From: Salinarchaeum sp.
GTDB taxonomy: Archaea > Halobacteriota > Halobacteria > Halobacteriales > SKNY01
Direction of reading: 5' to 3'
Assembly: GCA_007123105.1 (NCBI GenBank)
Contig: SKNY01000037.1
Coordinates: 1-38,254 of the forward strand
Length of the DNA stretch: 38,254 bases
Shown here piece by piece: positions 26,559-32,950 of this stretch (its first letter is position 1; each line of letters opens with the position of its first letter). Position numbers and translations under genes: made by a program. Under the pieces are notes generated by a model. It saw nothing but the letters and a program-made list of their open reading frames with translations. It was not told the DNA's origin and did no database searches.

Positions 26559-26747
26559 ATGCCAGAAACGGAGCTAGCAGCGACGGCAGAACAGCATCTC
26601 GTTGCGATTCAATTGATTCTGGTTGGGGGCTTTCTTTTTGTCGGTGACCTTGTGCGGGTTGGGTTTTTTAATATCATCGCGGCAGGTGGCGTTGGTTTGA
26701 TGATTGTTGGACTGCTGTGGAGCGTCGTTGTGACGTTTCAGGACTAG
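26559..26747 (+). CDS. Small two-helix membrane protein
   Basis: This 62-residue protein has a polar, acidic N-terminus (MPETELAATAEQHLVAIQ), then two hydrophobic helices (LILVGGFLFVGDLVRVGFF and IIAAGGVGLMIVGLLWSVVV), ending FQD. Such short hairpin proteins are frequent in haloarchaea and have no assigned function. Composition and hydrophobic periodicity favour a real gene. Confidence 0.6.
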   Translation: MPETELAATAEQHLVAIQLILVGGFLFVGDLVRVGFFNIIAAGGVGLMIVGLLWSVVVTFQD

Positions 26748-27368
26748 CTATCCCGTTCCATCGGAAATTTGGAAGCCCCAACTGGCAGGAGAGTACACCT
26801 CTCCGCTCCTTGATAGCACAGTCTTCAGCAGCAAAGCCAGCGGAGCACAGTTGGAGACCGCCAGCGTCGGATTCATTCAGTGAAGTAAATGCGTTCTAAA
26901 TCTTGCATACCGATCAGCCCAGCAACGGATCCTGTCAATGTCGTCCCCCGGCAGTACACAGACGATTGTAACGACTGATACACTGCTAATCACGTGCCAT
27001 GAACAGGGCGCTCTTGGAACATCTACAGGCTGGGTCTCTTTGGTGGCTGGCTTATATCACGATCCCGGCACGTTGGCCTTGAGAAGGGCGCGAATGTCGC
27101 ACGAGATGCCTTTGACTGCGAGTGTAATCGGTCACTACAGAAGAGACGAGAGCGATTGTTTGTATGATTGTAGGCACAGATGATAGCAAACCAGCTGCAA
27201 GTTCTCAAAAACCAAGTTTTCGTTTAATCGGTACTGTGCGTGAACGGCCACCATTTCCAGATGGTATCTGCCGTCCGTGTGCAAACTCAAGACACGTGTC
27301 TTGTACATCCTGCTCGGTCAAAGCGGCTCTTTCGAACAATGAGTTCGTGATTCGAGATCGACCGACCA
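26748..27368. other. No supported gene
   Basis: Several 60-80-codon frames occur on the plus strand. One (27164-27385) has a cysteine cluster (CRPCANSRHVSCTSC), but nothing around it supports coding. I see no RNA gene or IS end. Confidence 0.45.
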
Positions 27369-28763
27369 TTAGGTATGTGGTGTGACGTTTTGGTTTAACC
27401 GGAACAGGTTTTCCGGGTCGTACTCGGTTTTTACTTCAACGAGTCGGTCGTAGTTCTCCCGGAAGGCGAACCGTTCTTGGCCGGTGTCCTCGCTGATGAA
27501 ATTCATGTACGTGCCCTCAGTCGAGTACTCGACGAGTGCGTCGTAGCTCTCGCCCGCCCATTCGACGCACTCTTGGTCCTGGGCTGGATCCTCCCAGCGC
27601 ACTTGGACATTCACGAGAAACTCCGTGTCACGGTGGGGGTAGGCGGTGGCGTCCACGGGAACCCGGGACATGGCCCCGCCCATGTGCGCCATGGCGTATT
27701 TTGTGTCGGCCGTGGGACGTGACAATGCGTACTCCAGAGCGGCGTCGATCATCTCGTCGGTGAACTCCGCGAAATTCAGTGACTTCCAGTAGTTCCGGGA
27801 ACCTGACGCGTTGGCGGCGTCGAAGAACTGCTGCCACTTCGCGTACGATCTTACTGCGACGTTGTCTCCGAGTGGATCGCCGAACTCAAGGATCGGCTCG
27901 ACGAGCGACCATCCCTCCTCCGGCTCGCCAGCATAGATGGGGAGGACGGCGACCACCGGTTCACCGTGGTGGGATTCGGGGATAAACGGTGCGGGGGGCG
28001 CCGTGAGCACAACAACCCAGACGGTGAGCTCATCAGGAACGTCCGCGACGTAATCCCGCCAGTGGCGAACAACTGAATGGGCGTCGTCCGCAGGATGGAT
28101 GATCAGTCCCGCTAAAACCTCGGGGCCGACCTGATAGAGGTTAAACTCAAAGGAGGTCACAATCCCGAAGTTGCCCCCGCCACCCCTGATCGCCCAGAAC
28201 AGGTCGGAATGCTCGTCCTCTCTGGCGTGCAATAAGTTGCCATCGGCGGTAACGATGTCCACCGAACGAAGGTTGTCGGCCGTCATGCCGTACGTCCGAG
28301 AGAGGTATCCGAACCCCCCGCCGAGGGTGAGCCCGGCGATCCCAGTCTCGGAGACGAATCCGAGCGGCGTGGCGAGCCCGAAGGCCTGCGTCTCGTGGTC
28401 AACATCCGCCAGGGTTGCTCCCGGTTCGACGCGAGCCGTTTGAGATGAGGGGTCTACCCGCACCGCGGTCATCCCCGAGAGGTCAATGGTGAGCCCGTCG
28501 TCACAGACGGCGTTCCCCGCGACGTTGTGACCGTTCCCCTTAACGCCGATTGGCAGGTCGTGTTCGCGTGCGAAGTTCACCGATGCAATGACGTCGGCAG
28601 TGCCAGTACAGCGGACGATAACGGCTGGGTATTTTTCGATCATGGCGTTCCAGACTGTACGTGCCTCGTCGTAGCCCTCATCATGCGGGCTGAGAACATC
28701 CCCGTGGATTTCGTCCTCAAGCGTCTCGTATGCGGATTCTGCAAGCGTGGTGACAGCCGTCAT
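27369..28763 (-). CDS. FAD-linked oxidase of the berberine-bridge (BBE/PCMH) family
   Basis: The start at 28763 gives 464 residues. A FAD-binding PCMH fold spans residues about 45-215, with PIGVKGNGHNVAGNAVCDDG, where the His at about 79 is the usual covalent flavin anchor. GFVSETGIAGLTLGGGFGYL follows. The Cys that gives bicovalent attachment in some members is not present in that second segment, so single attachment is likely. The C-terminus carries the BBE motif (NLFRLNQNV, preceded by FRENYDRLVEVKTEYDP). These enzymes oxidise sugars, alcohols or secondary metabolites using O2 or another acceptor. The substrate is unknown. An ATP-independent soluble enzyme is expected. It lies downstream of a winged-helix regulator on the same strand. 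Confidence 0.92.
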   Translation of the reverse strand: MTAVTTLAESAYETLEDEIHGDVLSPHDEGYDEARTVWNAMIEKYPAVIVRCTGTADVIASVNFAREHDLPIGVKGNGHNVAGNAVCDDGLTIDLSGMTAVRVDPSSQTARVEPGATLADVDHETQAFGLATPLGFVSETGIAGLTLGGGFGYLSRTYGMTADNLRSVDIVTADGNLLHAREDEHSDLFWAIRGGGGNFGIVTSFEFNLYQVGPEVLAGLIIHPADDAHSVVRHWRDYVADVPDELTVWVVVLTAPPAPFIPESHHGEPVVAVLPIYAGEPEEGWSLVEPILEFGDPLGDNVAVRSYAKWQQFFDAANASGSRNYWKSLNFAEFTDEMIDAALEYALSRPTADTKYAMAHMGGAMSRVPVDATAYPHRDTEFLVNVQVRWEDPAQDQECVEWAGESYDALVEYSTEGTYMNFISEDTGQERFAFRENYDRLVEVKTEYDPENLFRLNQNVTPHT

Positions 28764-29017
28764 GCCTCCGACCTCCATCGCGCGTACAGGTCAAATGCCG
28801 GGTGGTTGCTATCGTGGAACGTCCGATGTCTAACACCTCGGACCCGCGTGCCAGGATCGTCGATTCGGATTCCGCTCAATCGCGTATCGTCTATGGATGT
28901 GAACTCCATTAGAAGCACCTATCGGTGAATTCCATGATAACTTCGCGTGACAAAACGATGTCTGCAGAACCTTAGACGTGCACACTGTGTTCATCGATCA
29001 AACCGTGAACAGATGGT

Positions 29018-29812
29018 TCAGCCGATGAAGGCGTCGGTCTCGACTGGTGTCGCGTCGGCCCAGTAGGAGTCGAACGTTGACTCGGCCCATTCCCGAACCG
29101 CATCAGCATCACTTTCGACCAGTGCGGTCGGGGAGCCATCATCGTCGGCCAGCCGCAGGTTCACCATCTCCGCAGAACCGAGCACGATGTAGGGGATCGA
29201 TCCCGCAAAGTGACGATATTCGACCCGGCCGGAGTTTAGCATCTCCCGTGATTGGCGCGACAGCTCAGGATCACTCTTGAGGACGTCGAGGACTTGTTCT
29301 GTGAACACCCAATCGAAGGTGATTTCCTCATTTTTCACATGCCGCCAGCACGATTCGAGAAAGAGACGGGTAATTGCGAATGAAAACGACCAGAATGTCC
29401 CACCGGTATCGAACTGGCGCACGTGTCGTGAGAGCGGAGCAGACGCGTTGGCGGGACTCACTGTCGTAATCTTCGCGTCGGCCAAATGGCTGATGTGAAA
29501 CCCATACTCTTCGTCCGGAAACCATTGAAACACCTCGCGGAGTCGTCGCTCGGCGGTCATCATCTCGCTGAATGATTCATATTCGTCGAGTACCCACTCA
29601 CCGAGTGGTGTAATAGTGGCGACTTGTCCCTCTTGCGTGATCCAATGGCGCTGTGCTAATTCGTCAAGGATACGACCGAGCGTCACGCGGGACACGCCAA
29701 CCTTCGTAATCAGCCCATCCCGAGCGTGGCGACCACCGGTTAAACAACGAAGTAGATCAACTCTGTTTTCAGAATTTGCGAGGAAAGCGATATCGTCATC
29801 CGAGGGGTTCAT
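29018..29812 (-). CDS. Winged-helix transcriptional regulator (FilR1/DUF1724-like)
   Basis: This 264-residue protein has an N-terminal winged helix at residues about 5-75 (DIAFLANSENRVDLLRCL, then VGVSRVTLGRILDELAQRHW, then ATITPLGEWVLDEY). A C-terminal half of about 150 residues is of the kind found in archaeal FilR1-like regulators (FDWVFTEQVLDVLKSDPE, then YRHFAGSIPYIVLGSAEMV). This layout is very common in haloarchaea. The target is unknown. The flavoprotein gene 255 bases downstream is the nearest candidate. Confidence 0.85.
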   Translation of the reverse strand: MNPSDDDIAFLANSENRVDLLRCLTGGRHARDGLITKVGVSRVTLGRILDELAQRHWITQEGQVATITPLGEWVLDEYESFSEMMTAERRLREVFQWFPDEEYGFHISHLADAKITTVSPANASAPLSRHVRQFDTGGTFWSFSFAITRLFLESCWRHVKNEEITFDWVFTEQVLDVLKSDPELSRQSREMLNSGRVEYRHFAGSIPYIVLGSAEMVNLRLADDDGSPTALVESDADAVREWAESTFDSYWADATPVETDAFIG

Positions 29813-30154
29813 ACACAGGTCTGCTTCGATAATTCAGTCCACGTCAAAATATACCATTCGACAGATGCTGGTGGGTGATCAAGTTCTAAACGATCGTTCC
29901 TCTGAGCAGGAACTTGGTGAGGAAAAGAGGGGCTTTGCCCGCTGTCACTAGCCTTGTGACCACTGGGGGTCTACTACAGCGGAAACCCACCGGAACAAAT
30001 GATTGGAAAGAAATGAATGGAAAATAGAGCTGAATCCAGGCCGAAATTTTGATAAATAACTGCTGAACTTCGCAGGTCGTTTTTGTCACATCGGGAACTC
30101 ACGCCCGTTGACGCGGGAAGATCCTACTGCGTGGCCAACAGCAAATCGGAAGTG
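29813..30154. other. Boundary between ordinary genes and the accessory region; no gene seen
   Basis: Short AT-rich stretches alternate with GC-rich ones, and no frame is convincing. The RAMP-like reading frame stops at its right edge, so a rearrangement breakpoint is likely near 30150. Confidence 0.4.
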
Positions 30155-30400
30155 TCAATGATTGGCCTCGCCGGGGTGGCAGGCGGTCCCGTCGTACTCG
30201 TGAACGACGCGCTCCATCCCGTGACGGAGCCAGCCCGAGAGCGGGAAGGCGGGGATGATACCGCCGATCTGGTTCTGCGGGTCGTCATCCTCGTAGTTGC
30301 CGTTCGAGGCGTGGTGTCTGTCGGTCATGATGCTATCCCCGACCACCAGCAGGTCGGTCTGGATTCGCACGAATACGTCCTTCTCGATGTCTTCAATCAT
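30155..30400 (-). pseudogene. Truncated RAMP-like (Cas7-type) reading frame
   Basis: The 81 residues begin MIEDIEKDVFVRIQTDLLVV, followed by a His/Asn-rich segment (DRHHASNGNYEDD) and then GGIIPAFPLSGWLRHGMERVV. The last part has the pattern of the RAMP-superfamily segment after the first strand (I-P-x-x-x-L-x-G-x-L-R-x-x-x-E), as in Cas7-like Csf2/Csm3 proteins. Complete RAMP proteins have 200-350 residues, so this is only an N-terminal piece ended by a stop at 30155. No other cas gene or repeat array is visible in the window. The match is to a short motif only, and chance similarity is possible. Confidence 0.4.
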
Positions 30401-30430
30401 ACTGGTGAATCAGTTTCATGAATCTCTCAC

Positions 30431-30438
30431 TTTTAAAA
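30431..30438 (-). promoter_or_regulatory. TATA box before the RAMP-like frame
   Basis: The palindromic TTTTAAAA lies 31-38 bases before the ATG at 30400 and just after the restored stop of the preceding small gene. It suggests independent, nearly leaderless transcription. Confidence 0.55.
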
Positions 30439-30439
30439 C

Positions 30440-30569
30440 TCAGCGAGCAGCGAGCGCGGCTTTCACAGCGTCCAGCGAGCCGTATGGCGACACCGCCGAC
30501 CTCGTACTCGTGGTAGGTCTCACCGTCCTCGGTACGGACGATGCGAGCCGTCACACGAGTACTATTCAT
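30440..30569 (-). pseudogene. Very small protein gene with an apparent one-base insertion
   Basis: The ATG at 30569 overlaps the stop of the preceding gene, and the frame reads MNSTRVTARIVRTEDGETYH then EYEVGG. As it stands the frame runs on with atypical residues (AIRLAGRCESRARCSLSF) to a stop at 30393, inside the next gene. Skipping one base after GGC GGT gives SPYGSLDAVKAALAAR and a stop at 30440, directly before the TATA box. That 42-residue product looks much more natural. I infer a frameshift, either genuine or an assembly error. The function is unknown. Confidence 0.45.
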
Positions 30570-30957
30570 CGGTCGTCTCCCTGGCCGCGTGTGCCTGTTC
30601 GAGCAGGTCAACAGCGAGCGCCTCAGCCTGCTCAGCGGAGAGATGCACCAGCGTCCCGACTGATTCATCGTCGTCGGTGCTGACCTCGAAGCCGAGCGGG
30701 ATGCCGCTCCGACCAACGGGCAGGGTTTCGACAACGCCGACCGGCTCTTCACACAGCGCGTCGAGTTCTGCGTTGACCAGCCCTGAGCGGACGTGCGCGA
30801 GATTGCATTCCGTCTCGTATTCCCAGCGCTCGCCCTCATCGCGGTCGGCCAGCTGGAGTAGACGATCCTGCTGCGCGACGGTCTCTGTGTCGGATACGTC
30901 CCCGGCGGCTACGCCGGCGACCGCGGCAGCCGCCTGGAGAAACTCGCGGCGCTGCAT
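30562..30957 (-). CDS. Small protein with Tat-like N-terminus
   Basis: This 131-residue protein starts MQRREFLQAAAAVAGVAAGD, which fits a twin-arginine signal (RR-x-F-L then an Ala-rich hydrophobic stretch). No lipobox Cys follows. The mature part is acidic with a CEEPVGVVETLPVG region and ends in a helical segment (LSAEQAEALAVDLLEQAHAA). It starts within the stop codon of the upstream paralogue-like gene (TGATG) and its stop overlaps the next start, so four small genes are translationally chained. Its function is unknown; similar genes are typical of haloarchaeal plasmid or provirus segments. Confidence 0.7.
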   Translation of the reverse strand: MQRREFLQAAAAVAGVAAGDVSDTETVAQQDRLLQLADRDEGERWEYETECNLAHVRSGLVNAELDALCEEPVGVVETLPVGRSGIPLGFEVSTDDDESVGTLVHLSAEQAEALAVDLLEQAHAARETTDE

Positions 30958-31345
30958 CAGGAATCACCTCGGTAGTCTTCGGTGATCCACTCGCGGGTGT
31001 ATTCGACCTCTTCGGGCTGGGTCTTCTCCTTCGCGTCGAGCAACTCCCGGCAAAGCGGTTCGATGTCCTCAGGGAGTAGCAAGACGTTCATCTGCCCCAT
31101 TCCATTCGACAGGGTGAGGCCGATGCCTTCAGGGTGGCTGGTGACCCTAATTTCGTCTCGTGGTTGCCGTCCGCAAACACTTCCAGCCCGCCCGAGGTCT
31201 TCACGACTGTTTCCCGCCCGTAGTCGGGATCGTGGCCGCCTTCGTCGGTGTCGTCGGTACCGCCATCGGCGGCAATGTCAGTTGCCGGAATCGGCATCCC
31301 TGAGAGGGTAGCCGCCGCGCCGAGGAACTGACGGCGCTGCATCAT
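30957..31345 (-). pseudogene. Tat-like small protein gene with a one-base deletion
   Basis: The ATG at 31345 gives MMQRRQFLGAAATLSG, a second Tat-like start, then TSGGLEVFADGNHETK. Read in that frame the product ends abruptly after 85 residues. Shifting frame once at the AAATTAG run gives IRVTSHPEGIGLTLSNGMGQ, then MNVLLLPEDIEPLCRELLDA and a stop at 30957-30959 overlapping the next ATG. Restored, it has about 129 residues, close to the 131 of its neighbour, with the same layout: Tat-like start, acidic middle and helical end. This supports a genuine original gene of that length with a one-base lesion. Confidence 0.65.
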
Positions 31346-31554
31346 AGCTCCCCCTGCACGGTCTCCCGTGCCTCAATCAGCCGAGCGGTCCACGCGCCTG
31401 CTTCAGCCGCGCTGATGCCCGGAACCTCGCTCCAGTCGGTGTTCTCGTGCTGCTCGATCAACTCCGCGAGATCGAGGTCGGCTTCCACGTTTTCGGGGGG
31501 CGATTCGTCGGTCGTGCCGGAATCCTGAAGTCCGGCGGATGTCTTCATTGACAT
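31342..31554 (-). CDS. Small acidic protein, first gene of the minus-strand cluster
   Basis: This 70-residue protein starts MSMKTSAGLQDSGTTDE and is strongly acidic. Its C-terminal half could form helices (DLAELIEQHENTDWSEV, then AGAWTARLIEARETVQ). A GGAAGGAAG sequence lies just before the ATG. The stop overlaps the start of the following Tat-like gene (ATGA-type). An upstream in-frame extension to 31593 passes into the leader hairpin and is not favoured. Its function is unknown. Confidence 0.65.
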   Translation of the reverse strand: MSMKTSAGLQDSGTTDESPPENVEADLDLAELIEQHENTDWSEVPGISAAEAGAWTARLIEARETVQGEL

Positions 31555-31576
31555 GCTTCCTTCCGGAAGCGCGGTC

Positions 31577-31597
31577 GGGCGTGTTCCAAGCACGCCC
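31577..31597 (-). promoter_or_regulatory. Strong leader hairpin
   Basis: GGGCGTG and CACGCCC are perfect 7-base arms around a 7-base loop, 23-43 bases before the ATG at 31554. A TATA-like TATTAAG lies at about 31656-31662, so the hairpin would be in the 5' untranslated RNA and might act on translation or early termination. Confidence 0.5.
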
Positions 31598-31662
31598 CGG
31601 CCAACTTCTGACCGGCGTCCCGCGCTTCTCAGCTACATCTCTATCGGCTATCCACTTAATAC

Positions 31663-31718
31663 TTAGCACTATAGCAAACTATTTGCTATGGAGCAAAGTT
31701 TAATGGCTATGGTGCTAA
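31663..31718. promoter_or_regulatory. Operator array between divergent small-gene clusters
   Basis: Three copies of the motif GCTATRGWGC occur: 31666-31675 (minus strand), 31685-31694 and 31706-31715 (plus strand). Two overlapping inverted repeats result: ATAGCAAA/TTTGCTAT (perfect, 3-base spacer, 31671-31689) and a 13-base pair TTAGCACTATAGC/GCTATGGTGCTAA (12 of 13 match, 31663-31675 and 31706-31718). Centres are 19 and 21 bases apart, about two helical turns, so bound proteins would sit on one DNA face. The array lies between both promoters. Confidence 0.7.
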
Positions 31719-31729
31719 TGTAGAAGTAG

Positions 31730-31954
31730 ATGGTACCTGAATCACTGGACGTGAGTAAATACCGCGCGATCATGACAACCACAGACCGGGAGAGGATCTC
31801 CGGTGAGGCTGATGCACCCGATGAAAAACGCTACCAGGCGATTCATCGTGTCCGCAGCCGGATCGAAGAGTTGGAACAGGACGCTGAAATCCTGGCAGAA
31901 CACCATCCGGAACTCTACGAGGAGCTCCACGAGGCAGTCTGTGACGAGAAATGA
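31730..31954 (+). CDS. Small helical acidic protein, first gene of the plus-strand cluster
   Basis: The 74-residue frame from 31730 contains MTTTDRERISGEADAPDEK followed by YQAIHRVRSRIEELEQDAEI and HHPELYEELHEAVCDE. The layout is a helical bundle or coiled coil, often seen in haloarchaeal plasmid-type loci. A GTTTAAT box at about 31698-31704 fits a leaderless start at 31730, though an ATG at 31772 begins the best-conserved-looking part. The stop overlaps the next start (ATGA). Its function is unknown. Confidence 0.68.
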   Translation: MVPESLDVSKYRAIMTTTDRERISGEADAPDEKRYQAIHRVRSRIEELEQDAEILAEHHPELYEELHEAVCDEK

Positions 31955-32325
31955 CGGACTACGAGGTCACGCCCCCACCCGAGCGACTGGCCGACCGCGT
32001 GCAGCTGCGCACGGCATTCTCCACAGAGCGCGGCGAGGTGGCGCGTTTCATGATCCAGTTGGAGTACTGGATCGACGGCGACTGGCACGAGGTCGTTCGG
32101 TACGATCACGACCGAGACGCCCCCGGCGGGCACGACGTGACCGAAGAGGGATTGCACCGTGACGTGTACCGCGACGGCGAGAAATACGACACGGAAGAAG
32201 TCTCTCCGCCGATACCGGCGAACGAGGCCTTCGACCACGCCGAAGAAGATTTACGCGAGAACGTCAAACGATTCATCAAGAGGTTCGAAAAATGGCACGG
32301 AGTGAAAGACAGGAGCGACCTGTGA
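31951..32325 (+). CDS. DUF7718-like small protein
   Basis: This 124-residue protein contains VARFMIQLEYWIDGDWHEVV, then GGHDVTEEGLHRDVYRDGEK and ENVKRFIKRFEKWHGVK. A beta-rich centre is followed by a long helix. It resembles a haloarchaeal family that regularly travels with the preceding small gene in mobile regions; the family name is from memory. It is coupled to its neighbours by ATGA upstream and GTGA downstream. Its biochemical role is unknown. Confidence 0.72.
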   Translation: MTDYEVTPPPERLADRVQLRTAFSTERGEVARFMIQLEYWIDGDWHEVVRYDHDRDAPGGHDVTEEGLHRDVYRDGEKYDTEEVSPPIPANEAFDHAEEDLRENVKRFIKRFEKWHGVKDRSDL

Positions 32326-32423
32326 GCGACGAAGAGTTCGAGTCGATGCCCGAGCGCATCAGCCAGCACTTCGACCGGGTGCGTGACCTGCTGGCCGAAG
32401 AGACCGAAGACTCCGACGCCTGA
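32322..32423 (+). CDS. 33-residue acidic protein
   Basis: A GTG overlapping the previous stop (GTGA) opens a 33-codon frame, SDEEFESMPERISQHFDRVR then DLLAEETEDSDA, with an amphipathic helix and acidic tail. The same frame can start at ATG 32292 for 43 residues. The overlap and the composition, matching its neighbours, argue that it is a real third gene of the cluster. Its function is unknown. Confidence 0.5.
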   Translation: MSDEEFESMPERISQHFDRVRDLLAEETEDSDA

Positions 32424-32465
32424 GTGCCGTTCTCCGGGGGCGAGCGATTCATTTTCCAAATCTAC

Positions 32466-32527
32466 TTTTAAATCCCGTAGCAACGCCTACGTGGCCTGAA
32501 AGCGGCCCCCGGCGCTGCGACGCCGGG
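32466..32527 (+). promoter_or_regulatory. Promoter and leader of the DUF7344-like gene with two dyads
   Basis: TTTTAAAT (32466-32473) is a good TATA box. A dyad CGTAG/CTACG (32476-32491) lies between it and the expected transcript start, and a strong hairpin CCCGGCG/CGCCGGG with a 6-base loop (32508-32527) lies in the predicted leader, 20 bases before the ATG. The second could also terminate the upstream transcript. Confidence 0.55.
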
Positions 32528-32546
32528 CACCAGAACGCTGCCAAGT

Positions 32547-32915
32547 ATGACAGCACCAGAATCTAACCCGCGGGGCAGAGATAATACTGTCCCTCTGACT
32601 GTTGACGAAACGCTCGAAGCGATCTCGAACCACCGGCGCAGATTCACGATTCGATTCGTGGATGAGGCCGGGACAGCTGTCGAAGCTGATGATCTGGCCG
32701 AACACCTCGCCGCGGTGGAAAACGACGGACCACTCGATGCGCAGGATCGGAAACGGGTGTACGTCGCTCTGACGCAGCACCACCTTGACAAACTCGGAGA
32801 CCTCGGCGCAGTTGCCTACCACGAACGCTCGAAGACACTGATGCCGTCCTACGCGACTCACGGGCTCGCGGACCTGATTCGCTATTTGGAATCAGTCTGT
32901 GAGTGCGGAGTGTAG
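32547..32915 (+). CDS. DUF7344-like winged-helix protein
   Basis: This 122-residue protein has LTVDETLEAISNHRRRFTIR, an acidic linker, then RVYVALTQHHLDKLGDLGAV and YHERSKTLMPSYATHGLADL. This is the winged-helix form of the haloarchaeal DUF7344 family, where the helix before VAYHERS would be the recognition helix. Such proteins are presumed DNA-binding regulators. It is the only regulator-like gene in the accessory region, and therefore a candidate reader of the operator array at 31.66-31.72 kb; that link is inference. Confidence 0.78.
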   Translation: MTAPESNPRGRDNTVPLTVDETLEAISNHRRRFTIRFVDEAGTAVEADDLAEHLAAVENDGPLDAQDRKRVYVALTQHHLDKLGDLGAVAYHERSKTLMPSYATHGLADLIRYLESVCECGV

Positions 32916-32950
32916 AATACGAGGGAGATCCGGTTTCATCGGCTGTATGA

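Noticed and set aside
27164-27385. Cysteine-rich plus-strand frame
   Set aside because: Cys clusters alone, with no zinc-ribbon spacing on both sides and no promoter-like box, do not support a gene.
30155-32423. CRISPR array beside the RAMP-like fragment
   Set aside because: No regularly spaced direct repeats of 25-40 bases are present; the repeats seen are short operator-type dyads.
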